A DNA stretch of 5,370 nucleotides, taken from assembly GCF_949287625.1 (NCBI RefSeq), contig NZ_CASEGO010000150.1, forward strand, positions 1 to 5,370, in the 5' to 3' direction. The notes under the pieces were generated by a model. The model was not told the DNA's origin and made no database searches. It saw only the letters and a list, made by a program, of their open reading frames with translations. The position numbers and the translations under genes were made by a program. Position 1 is the stretch's first letter. The number at the start of each line of letters is the position of its first letter. This stretch comes from an uncultured Brachyspira sp. GTDB lineage: Bacteria; Spirochaetota; Brachyspiria; Brachyspirales; Brachyspiraceae. Positions 1 through 5,370 of this stretch are shown here, piece after piece.

Positions 1-1204
1 TTTCAATTATTTTGTTAGCCTCATCAATCTGAAGTTTATCTGTAGTTCTATAAACTTTATCCCCAACATTGACATTTTTTATAACAGCAGAAAAACTTAA
101 AATTCCCTTAGCCCTTTTTACCCTCTCATTATCTTTATACAAATCAGAAATCTGCATTCCAACTGTTCCGCTCTCACCAAATGAAAGCCCGTCATAAACA
201 TTTAATTCTTTCTCTGACTTTATATATATCTTATTTTTCTTGTAAGCAGTAACTTCTCCTATATATTCTCCGTCATGGCTTGGTTTATAATTTTCAAAAA
301 TGTCCTTTGAATTATAATAATAACCTTGAGAAAAACCTCCTCTGTTAAAAATCTTCATCAAACTTTCTCTGTACTTCTCAATTGGTATATCCTTATTTTC
401 TAAAGCCAAATCAATAGCATGCCTATATATAGAAGTTGTAATTGCTGCATATTCGCTTCTTTTAGCACGTCCTTCAATTTTAAAAGAAGTGATACCGCTT
501 TCAAGGAGATTTGGAATTATATCAATAGTCATCAAATCTTTTGTACTTAAAGGATAATTAGTTTTACCTCCTTTGTACTCCATTCTGCAAGGCTGTGCAC
601 ATGCCCCTCTGTTGGCACTTCTTCCTCCATGCAGATATGAATAAGCACATTGACCTGAAAAACTTACGCATAAAGCTCCATGCACAAAAGTTTCAAGCTC
701 TATATCAGTATTATCTCTAATATATTTTATATTATCTAAACTCATCTCTCGGGCTAAAACCACCCTATCAATACCAATACTTTTAAGGAGTTTTACACTG
801 TCTAAATTATTACAAGACATCTGTGTACTTGCATGCATGGCAATATTTAAATTATTTCTTACTATATCAATAATACCCAAGTCCTGCACTATAATAGCAT
901 CAGCTCCAATATTATAAACGCTTTTTATAAGAGGAAACACTTTATCAATTTCATCATTATAAACTAAAGTATTAACCGTTATATAAACATTCACATCTCT
1001 TAATTTAGCAAATCTTATATTCTTTTCAAGTGCTTTTTCATCAAAGTTTTCAGCAGCACCAACTCTGGCATTAAAACTTCTAGTACCAAAATACACAGCA
1101 TCAGCCCCAGCATTAACAGCAGCCTTCAAAGCTCTTTCATCTCCAACAGGTGCGAGAAGTTCTATTTTTTTGTTTTGAGTTTTTATATTCAAGTTATTTT
1201 CCAT
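1..1204 (-). CDS. U32 family peptidase-like protein, RlhA/YdcP type (5' part, runs off left edge)
   Basis: Translation of the minus strand from the ATG at 1204-1202 stays open for 401 codons to the window edge, so the C-terminus is missing. The family fold starts at once (IELLAPVGDERALKAAVNAGADAVYFG, residues 14-40, shown here only as the start of the barrel). The U32 signature E-x-F-x2-G-A-L-C-x4-G-x-C-x2-S lies at residues 171-189. Cysteines 179, 186, 202 and 206 (the last two in RGACAQPCR) are the conserved cluster thought to bind iron-sulfur in this family. FKIEGRAK at 241-248 is also typical. After residue 310 a beta-rich part follows (GEYIGEV, YDGL, GDKVYRTTD), which resembles RlhA/YdcP (23S rRNA C2501 hydroxylation) more than the shorter TrhP/YegQ tRNA enzymes. 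Despite the name, members act in RNA modification rather than proteolysis. The exact subfamily is inference because the 3' end is not seen. The gene is transcribed away from the R-M operon, and no Shine-Dalgarno precedes the ATG. Confidence 0.93.
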   Translation of the reverse strand, partial: MENNLNIKTQNKKIELLAPVGDERALKAAVNAGADAVYFGTRSFNARVGAAENFDEKALEKNIRFAKLRDVNVYITVNTLVYNDEIDKVFPLIKSVYNIGADAIIVQDLGIIDIVRNNLNIAMHASTQMSCNNLDSVKLLKSIGIDRVVLAREMSLDNIKYIRDNTDIELETFVHGALCVSFSGQCAYSYLHGGRSANRGACAQPCRMEYKGGKTNYPLSTKDLMTIDIIPNLLESGITSFKIEGRAKRSEYAAITTSIYRHAIDLALENKDIPIEKYRESLMKIFNRGGFSQGYYYNSKDIFENYKPSHDGEYIGEVTAYKKNKIYIKSEKELNVYDGLSFGESGTVGMQISDLYKDNERVKRAKGILSFSAVIKNVNVGDKVYRTTDKLQIDEANKIIE

Positions 1205-1233
1205 TATTTTAAATTCATATATTGATGAGTTAA

Positions 1234-1261
1234 ACTATAGCATATAAATGTATGAATTCAA
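1234..1261 (-). promoter_or_regulatory. Sigma70-type promoter for the U32 gene
   Basis: Read on the minus strand, TTGAAT (1261-1256) is followed after 16 nt by TATAGT (1239-1234). The latter is preceded by TGC, giving an extended -10 (TGnTATAGT). Transcription would start near 1227 and leave a leader of about 23 nt before the ATG at 1204. The match is good by sequence, but the surroundings are AT-rich, so chance matches are possible. Confidence 0.6.
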
Positions 1262-1301
1262 GCAATAAAAATTATATTTTTTTTAGTAAAATATGTTATT
1301 A

Positions 1302-1307
1302 TATAAT
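1302..1307 (+). promoter_or_regulatory. Candidate -10 box for the R-M operon
   Basis: A perfect TATAAT lies 36 nt upstream of the methyltransferase ATG, downstream of a T-rich tract (1277-1284) where the -35 box should be. No good TTGACA-like hexamer is present. A start of transcription near 1314 would exclude the upstream in-frame ATG at 1293 as the true start codon. Confidence is moderate because the AT content is extreme. Confidence 0.45.
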
Positions 1308-1330
1308 ATATTTTTAAATTCTGAGAACAT

Positions 1331-1336
1331 AGAAGG
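1331..1336 (+). promoter_or_regulatory. Ribosome binding site of the methyltransferase
   Basis: AGAAGG lies 7 nt before the ATG at 1344. It decides the start codon: the in-frame ATG at 1293 has no such site and precedes the likely -10 box, and the family's opening motif (NILFFGDNLDVL) begins just after Met-1344. Confidence 0.75.
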
Positions 1337-1981
1337 TTTATTAATGGATAGTAACATACTTTTTTTTGGAGACAATCTTGATGTTTTAAATATACTAAAA
1401 ACATATTATAATTCATCAAATAAAATAGATTTAATTTATATAGATCCTCCTTTTGCTACAGGAAATGATTTTTTATGGTCTAATGATAGAGTTAGAACAA
1501 TAAGTTCTAGTTTAAAAAAATCTGAAATAGCATATTCGGATAAATTCACATTAGAAGAATATATTTCATATATGGAAATGAGAATAAAAATTATGTATGA
1601 ACTATTATCTGATAATGGCTCTTTTTACTATCATATAGACGATAGTAAAGTTCACTATGTAAAAATAATGTTAGATAAAATATTTGGTATAGATAATTTT
1701 AAATCAGATATTATAAGGATAAAATGTAATCCAAAAAACTTTAAAAGAAATAATTATGGCAATATAAAAGATCATATACTTTTTTTTACAAAAAGTAATA
1801 ATTATATATGGAATAATATAGAAGAAGAAGTATCAGATGAAGAATTAAATAATAGATTTACTAAAATAGATTCATATGGAAGAAATTATACAACTGTTCC
1901 AATACATGCTCCTGGTGAAACTAAAAATGGTGAAACTAATGGCTATTTTATGGGGCAATTGCCTCCAACTAGGAAGACATT

Positions 1982-1994
1982 GGAGATATTCTCC
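1982..1994 (+). other. Small hairpin just after the methyltransferase frameshift point
   Basis: GGAGA-TAT-TCTCC forms a perfect 5-bp stem with a 3-nt loop, starting about 11 nt after the frame change and directly abutting the premature TAA at 1995-1997. A 10-bp palindrome, GGCAATTGCC (1954-1963), lies just before the frame change. The structures are visible in the sequence. A role in recoding is speculation. Confidence 0.35.
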
Positions 1995-2361
1995 TAAAAA
2001 ATTAGAAGAATTATATAATCAAGATCTAATAGAAGTTTCTAAAAATGGAAATATGAGATTAAAAGTTTACAAGGAAGATAAAAACTATAAAAAAATACAA
2101 GATATTTGGACATTCAAAGATCCTCAAAATCCAAGCTATCCAACTCAAAAAAATAATAAACTTTTAGAATTAATAATTAAAAATTCATCAAATGAAAACT
2201 CTATAGTATTAGATGCATTCGCTGGTTCTGGTGTAACATTATTTGAAGCAGAAAAATTAAATAGAAGATGGATAGGAATAGATAAATCAGAAATATCTAT
2301 AAATAATATTAAAAAAAAGTTAGATATAGATTTATTTCAATCATATAAATTTATTTCTTGT

Positions 2362-2367
2362 AAGGAG
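2362..2367 (+). promoter_or_regulatory. Ribosome binding site of the restriction endonuclease
   Basis: AAGGAG is placed 7 nt before the ATG at 2375 and lies inside the methyltransferase coding sequence. It is a strong site, so the nuclease could be translated even without ribosomes arriving from the methyltransferase. Confidence 0.8.
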
Positions 2368-2374
2368 CATTCTA

Positions 2375-3157
2375 ATGTTTGAATTTTTAAAAAATAGTAT
2401 AGATTTAACAAATAATTATGATTATTTAGATAGGCTTTTTAATGTCTATCCCATATTTTCTAATATTAGAAGAAACATTGATAATAATACTATATATAAA
2501 TTAAAAAAGTATTATAATAATCAAGACAATTATAATTTAATAAAAGAAGCATTAAAACTAGAATTATTTCCAATAAAAGATTCATATACAGCATACTTAA
2601 AAAAATTTCCAGAATCAATAGACAAAAATCCTCAAACCATAAATCGTATATCCGGTACATTATATGAAATGGGTTGGGATAAATTTATGGAGAAAATAAC
2701 AGAACCAAAAGAATCTAATAGACAAATGGGCAATATGTTTAAAAATTGGATAGATAAAAAAGTTCTTGGAATATTACCTGTCGATATTAACAAATTTATG
2801 AGTGATAACAAAAATGCAATATTAAAATGCAGTGAAAGTGATACAATTAAATTTGCTGAAGAAATGTTTGGATACAAAAGAAATAAAGGATTAGATTTTA
2901 TAGCTAGATTTAATGGGAAGTATATTATAGGTGAAGCAAAATTTTTGACAGATTTTGGCGGATATCAAAATGCACAATTTGAAGATGCAATGCTTACATT
3001 AAATTCAAAAGTAAAAAATGCAGTAACAATAGCTATACTAGATGGAGTATTATATGGTAAAAGTAATAATAAAATACATAAATACATAACTGAAACATAC
3101 AAAGATAAAAATATATTATCTGCATTACTTTTAAAAGATTTTTTATATCAAATTTAA
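2375..3157 (+). CDS. Type II restriction endonuclease, PD-(D/E)xK fold, partner of the methyltransferase
   Basis: An intact 260-residue protein, predicted to cut double-stranded DNA at the site methylated by its partner. The nuclease core is near the C-terminus: GLDFIARFNGKYIIGEAKF has Asp174, then Glu187-Ala-Lys189, the D-x12-E-x-K metal-binding arrangement. Gly-rich LTDFGGYQNAQFEDAM follows at 191-206, as in several type II enzymes that continue E-x-K with FLTDxGG. A conserved-looking block, PKESNRQMGNMFKNW (111-125), precedes it. The N-terminal 110 residues are helical and Asn/Tyr/Lys-rich, perhaps serving dimerisation or site recognition. The start is fixed by AAGGAG 7 nt upstream. The gene overlaps the methyltransferase stop by 8 nt, a common arrangement that lets the nuclease follow the methylase in translation. 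No controller (C) protein gene is present. I cannot name the family with certainty; a Tsp45I-like relative is one guess. Base composition is visibly more AT-rich than in the U32 gene, consistent with horizontal acquisition. Confidence 0.85.
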   Translation: MFEFLKNSIDLTNNYDYLDRLFNVYPIFSNIRRNIDNNTIYKLKKYYNNQDNYNLIKEALKLELFPIKDSYTAYLKKFPESIDKNPQTINRISGTLYEMGWDKFMEKITEPKESNRQMGNMFKNWIDKKVLGILPVDINKFMSDNKNAILKCSESDTIKFAEEMFGYKRNKGLDFIARFNGKYIIGEAKFLTDFGGYQNAQFEDAMLTLNSKVKNAVTIAILDGVLYGKSNNKIHKYITETYKDKNILSALLLKDFLYQI

Positions 3158-3224
3158 TAATCAATTAAAACATTTTATAAAAACTATTTTAAGTAATTCA
3201 AATTAATATTATTTAAATATTTTA
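3158..3224. other. AT-rich spacer after the R-M operon
   Basis: Nearly pure A/T sequence between the nuclease stop and the stop of the convergent pseudogene. Only short all-AT inverted repeats are seen (for example AATATT...AATATT near 3206-3222), with no GC-containing stem. I see no convincing terminator. Confidence 0.5.
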
Positions 3225-3546
3225 TCATTTAACTATATTATTTTTAATTCTAATTTTTTCCCATATAGAGTTTAATTTTTTCTGCATAATTATGTCTGGA
3301 ATAAGCAAAGAGTAGGTAATTACAAAAAGAATAATAAAACTAACCAATATAGTACCAAAAAAATATTAATAATGCTTCAGGATTATCAATTAAATCAATA
3401 AAGCTGAAATCATTATAAGCTAAAGCCATACCGCTTACAAGTGTTCCTGTAACAAAAGCAAATATTTATGAATAATATTTCCGTATTTATTATACCCAAT
3501 ATATTGTATAAAGATTACAAGTCATAATAGAAAGTAAAAGCTCCAA
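3225..3546 (-). pseudogene. Remnant of a small DUF4234-like integral membrane protein
   Basis: No single long frame exists here, but pieces in successive minus-strand frames form a plausible membrane protein. The first piece is LELLLSIMTCNLYTIYWVY (about 3546-3490), which matches the DUF4234 hallmark (LLSIITCGIYxxYW). Next come NKYGNIIH, FAFVTGTLVSGMALAYNDF with DNPEALL, and a hydrophobic helix, TILVSFIILFVITYSLLIP. The last piece is a basic tail ending at the TGA at 3227-3225. At least three frame changes are needed: near 3491, near 3465 and at the T7 run near 3356. No start codon with a ribosome binding site remains, and the 5' end runs directly into the repeat at 3547. The family function is unknown. 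The gene is clearly dead as written. The DUF4234 assignment rests on one motif and could be wrong. Confidence 0.6.
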
Positions 3547-3649
3547 AGCTGGCTTCGGCTCCTTGTTAATGTTATGCTCGCCTACGCCTTAAATAAGCTA
3601 GTAAGTAAGCTCACTAGCTGGCTTCGGCTCACTTGTTATTGTTATGCTC
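3547..3649. repeat. Mosaic intergenic repeat, copy 1 (A-B-A module order)
   Basis: Module A (about 33 nt, beginning AGCTGGCTTCGGCTC and ending TTGTTATGCTC-like) occurs at 3547-3579 and again at 3616-3649. Between them is module B (GCCTACGCCTTAAATAAG plus a hairpin). Positions 3570-3649 match 4529-4608 at 77 of 80 bases. The repeat is markedly more GC-rich than its surroundings and has no coding frame. It sits between the broken membrane gene and the end of the SH3-protein gene. It could be a non-autonomous mobile or REP-like element; I found no transposase. Confidence 0.8.
3596..3619. repeat. Hairpin of repeat copy 1 (degenerate)
   Basis: Arms AGCTAGTAAGT and GCTCACTAGCT flank a central AA. 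Seven outer base pairs are intact, then come an A/C mismatch and a terminal T/G wobble. It is the equivalent of the perfect hairpin at 4555-4578. Confidence 0.7.
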
Positions 3650-3690
3650 AAACGAATTACATCAGCATTAAAGCAGTGAATAAATAAAAC

Positions 3691-4510
3691 TTATTGCTTA
3701 AATTTTATCTGAGAACCATGTACAAAGCCATGAATTGCATCTTTTCCGTCTTCAGCATCTGGAGGAAGATAAAATACTTCAAACCACTTTTTTTCAAAAT
3801 TTTCATAATTTATACCTTCATCACCGTCTCCATTAATATACAATAAAAGTGCATCATTATTAATCATATCACTTTTCAAAATCTTACCTATTTATTTTTC
3901 CATTTGCATTATCCCTTATATTTATGTAATTGTCTTTAGAATTATATTCAAGTTTAGTATAATACAGGTAGTTATTATAATTATTTTTAGTAAAATACTT
4001 TGTTTGTATATTTCCTAAAGCCTTAAAACTTACAATATCTCCATAAGCCTCTCTCCCAGCTTCGCCTTCTCCATAAAAATGATAGTTGCTTATTGTTATT
4101 TCTGCCCTTACAGCTGATACGCCTAAAAATCTTTTATTTAAAGGTTCTGGTAATTTTACTTTAATATCTTCTAATAAAACTCCGAATTCTAATCTTTCAA
4201 ATTCTTTATAATCATCTAAATCCTCTATGTAATATGTACTAAATAAAAAAGGCAAGTCAATATTATCGTCTGGAAAAAATCTTAAAGCACTATAAATAAT
4301 ATCAATATCTTCATTATCAGATCTTTCAAGCACTCCCGTTAATGTAATCTCTCCGTCAAAATAAACCATATTATTTTGTACATTGGAAGCTCTAAGCGTG
4401 TATTTTGTTATTTTACCATTATCACTTAAAAGTTTATCGAAATACGGAATAGTAGGCGGAAATGCCCATAAAAAATTAACGCTTAAAAGAAATAAAATAA
4501 TTTTTTTCAT
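3691..4510 (-). pseudogene. Secreted protein with C-terminal bacterial SH3-like domain, frameshifted
   Basis: Starting at the ATG 4510-4508 (AGGAG 8 nt upstream), the first frame gives 208 residues. It opens with a signal peptide, MKKIILFLLSVNFLWA, probably cut before FPP. There is no lipobox Cys, so the product should be periplasmic or exported. Residues 20-190 are a mixed region I do not recognise. The frame ends ...YINIRDNANGKINR at 3884. The other frame resumes with GKILKSDM (stop 3691) and carries NYENFEKKWFEVFYLPP and AIHGFVHGSQIKF. Together, YxNIRDxxxGKI ... W(F/Y)xV(F/Y)Y(L/I)PP ... GxVHxSQ reads as one SH3-like domain, the kind used for binding cell wall or peptide ligands. A shift of one base near 3885-3895 joins the frames into about 270 residues. 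GKI is encoded on both sides of the junction, hinting at a small imperfect duplication. The ligand is unknown. It may be a real mutation or a sequence error in an A-rich run. Confidence 0.75.
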
Positions 4511-4518
4511 TCTAATAA

Positions 4519-4523
4519 CTCCT
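4519..4523 (-). promoter_or_regulatory. Ribosome binding site of the SH3-domain protein
   Basis: On the minus strand AGGAG precedes the ATG at 4510 by 8 nt and supports that start. The mosaic repeat begins only about 5 nt upstream, so the repeat is likely part of this gene's mRNA leader. Confidence 0.75.
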
Positions 4524-4528
4524 ATTAT

Positions 4529-4608
4529 TGTTATGCTCGCCTACGCCTTAAATAAGCTAGTGAGTAAACTCACTAGCTGGCTTCGGCTCACTTGTTATTG
4601 TTATTCTC
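4529..4608. repeat. Mosaic intergenic repeat, copy 2
   Basis: Matches 3570-3649 at a constant offset of 959 with three substitutions (at 4562, 4568 and 4605). It contains the tail of module A, complete module B and a full module A (4575-4608). It lies immediately upstream of the SH3-protein ribosome binding site, so the broken SH3 gene is flanked on both sides by direct copies of the repeat. Confidence 0.85.
4555..4578. repeat. Perfect 11-bp inverted repeat in copy 2
   Basis: Arms AGCTAGTGAGT and ACTCACTAGCT are exactly complementary around AA. In RNA or single-stranded DNA this is a strong hairpin. No T-run follows on either strand, so it is not a standard intrinsic terminator. Confidence 0.85.
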
Positions 4609-4801
4609 GCGACGAAGTGCTCATTGCGAAGCAAGACGCCGCTACAATAAGTCAGCAACTAAAGTTACTGACTGCTTACCAAATATACCTTGCTTACGGC
4701 AGGCTCGCTTTTTTATTATATATAAAAAAACTATTCGTTACTACACTCACAAGTTTTTTATTTAGTTTATATATACAAATTAAAACATAAATCTTACAAA
4801 T
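4609..4801. other. Intergenic region with stem-loop and AT-rich inverted sequence
   Basis: No convincing gene is seen. A GC-richer stretch (4606-4640) resembles debris of the repeat family, then comes the hairpin at 4650-4673. A weak 5-bp stem, CTTGC-TTACG-GCAGG (4689-4703), stands 5 nt before a T6 run on the plus strand, but no plus-strand gene precedes it. An imperfect AT inverted repeat pairs 4717-4733 with 4763-4775. On the minus strand TATAAT (4720-4715) could be a -10 box for the SH3 gene, giving a leader of about 200 nt through the hairpins, but I see no -35 box. Confidence 0.4.
4650..4673. repeat. Third hairpin with the same architecture but different stem sequence
   Basis: Arms AGTCAGCAACT and AGTTACTGACT flank AA. 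Ten of 11 positions pair, with one C/A mismatch. The length (11+2+11), the AA centre, the preceding AATAAG and the following GCTT are shared with the hairpin at 4555-4578, although most stem bases differ. Confidence 0.7.
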
Positions 4802-5370
4802 TTATAAAACATTTACTATTTTATAACCGTATTCCTTTTCTATATCATTAGATGTTTTACCTTCTTTATTTTTTATATTCACATCATGATTTAATTTTAA
4901 TATATCATTTATAAGAGGCTCATTACAAAGTGCTATAGCATACATTAATAAAGTATTTCCTCTATTATCTTGTACATTAATATCTGCACCATTATCTGAC
5001 AATAACTTTATAAGTCTATAGCGGTATCTGTATCTTCTATTTTCTTCTGACTCATATAATTTTTTACATAGTCTGTTTTGGCATAATCTCCAAACATATT
5101 TTCTGTCATTGTCTTAACATTTTCTAAAATACCGAAAGATGATATTGTATGAAATAAAGCTGTTTTTCCTTCAGTATCTTTTATATTAAGGTCTTTTTTT
5201 TGAGATAAACATATATCTATTATATTTACTTTATCAGTTTGAACAGAAAACATTAATGTTGTTATCCCTTCATTATCTACAGTATTAAAATCAGGATTAT
5301 ATTTTTCAAATAGTTTTAGCATTTCAAGTTCATCTAAAGCAGCCGCCCAGAAAAATGCATTTCTTCCGCT
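4802..5370 (-). pseudogene. Ankyrin-repeat protein, frameshifted, 5' end beyond right edge
   Basis: The minus-strand frame is open from the window edge, so the Met codon at 5322 is probably internal: upstream residues SGRNAFFWAAALDELE already belong to an ankyrin repeat. Further repeats show the G-x-T-x-L and D-x-N signatures: NEGITTLMFSVQ...KDLNIKD, TEGKTALFHTIS with a longer acidic insertion, then GADINVQD-NRGNTLLMYAIA...HDVNIKN and KEGKTSND, ending at 4802. The frame stops at 5008 (...TAIDL), and the next repeat continues in another frame as LIKLLSDNGADIN. One base missing in TTATAAAG (near 5008-5015) explains this. Ankyrin repeats are helix-turn-helix protein-binding modules; the partner and cell location cannot be told here. 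Either a recent pseudogene or a sequencing deletion. No terminator is evident after the stop. Confidence 0.8.

Larger units (their letters stand above)
1344..2382 (+). pseudogene. Type II DNA adenine (N6/N4) methyltransferase, beta class, interrupted by a +1 frameshift
   Basis: This enzyme would transfer a methyl group from S-adenosylmethionine to an amino group of a base in the R-M recognition site, protecting host DNA from the nuclease encoded next to it. The first frame (1344-1997) has GDNLDVL at residues 9-15 and the catalytic motif IV IDPPF at 33-37. It also has YHIDDSKVHYVKIMLDKIFG (motifs V-VII region) and the APGETKNGET stretch. The second frame (to 2382) resumes exactly with GRHWRYSP, then YPTQK and the AdoMet-binding motif I DAFAGSG (2212-2232). 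Order IV then I marks the beta class. Dropping one base near A1971 gives PPT-GRHWRYSP and a continuous 345-residue protein of normal family length. As written, translation ends at 1997 with an aberrant RKTLEIFS tail, leaving catalytic and cofactor motifs on separate polypeptides. The stop codon overlaps the nuclease start by 8 nt. It could be a true pseudogene, a recoded gene, a split enzyme or a sequence error. Recognition site unknown. Confidence 0.9.

Noticed and set aside
1293..1343. Upstream in-frame start for the methyltransferase
   Set aside because: The ATG at 1293 precedes the TATAAT box and lacks a ribosome site, while AGAAGG precedes the ATG at 1344 where the family homology begins.
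1954..1963. Palindrome GGCAATTGCC as the R-M recognition site
   Set aside because: A single palindrome inside the gene is no evidence for specificity; I keep it only as a possible structure near the frameshift.
2632..2877. 81-codon minus-strand open frame
   Set aside because: It lies antisense inside the well-supported nuclease gene, has no ribosome binding site and no recognisable motif.
3547..4673. CRISPR-like array
   Set aside because: Repeats are few, modular and internally palindromic, with no regular spacers and no cas genes nearby.
4689..4716. Intrinsic terminator on the plus strand
   Set aside because: The stem is only 5 bp with a wobble, is separated from the T-run by 5 nt, and no plus-strand gene leads into it.
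4383..4790. 135-codon plus-strand open frame
   Set aside because: It runs antisense through the start of the SH3-protein gene and through the non-coding repeat and hairpins; its translation is determined by the repeat sequence.

Overview
The window is very AT-rich. It carries an intact U32-family gene, a restriction-modification (R-M) pair, and then a decayed tract of small surface or periplasmic, membrane and ankyrin-repeat genes separated by mosaic stem-loop repeats. The low GC, the SH3-type periplasmic protein, the ankyrin-repeat protein and the style of the repeats suggest a Brachyspira-like spirochaete. That is inference only: no rRNA or other taxonomic marker is present.

Layout. 1-1204 (-): 5' part of a U32 'peptidase' family gene, most like RlhA/YdcP (23S rRNA hydroxylation), running off the left edge. 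1205-1343: divergent promoter region. 1344-2382 (+): beta-class DNA adenine (N6/N4) methyltransferase, broken by one extra base at about 1971. 2375-3157 (+): intact PD-(D/E)xK restriction endonuclease, overlapping the methyltransferase end by 8 nt. 3225-3546 (-): multiply frameshifted remnant of a DUF4234-like membrane protein. 3547-3649: mosaic repeat. 3691-4510 (-): secreted protein with a C-terminal SH3-like domain, frameshifted at the edge of that domain. 4529-4673: second copy of the repeat plus a structurally analogous but sequence-divergent hairpin. 4802-5370 (-): ankyrin-repeat gene, frameshifted near 5008 and running off the right edge.

How the genes work together. The methyltransferase and nuclease form a two-gene type II R-M operon: one protein marks the host recognition sites and the other cuts unmarked DNA. 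The methyltransferase is interrupted while the nuclease keeps its catalytic D...E-x-K, which is a biological contradiction and the most interesting point here. It could be explained by ribosomal recoding, a complementing split enzyme, another protecting methylase, a silent nuclease, or a sequence error. Four of the six genes contain frameshifts, so either this is a decaying accessory region or the underlying sequence has indel errors. I see no CRISPR array, tRNA, rRNA, transposase or clear intrinsic terminator, and no convincing evidence of an entirely new system.
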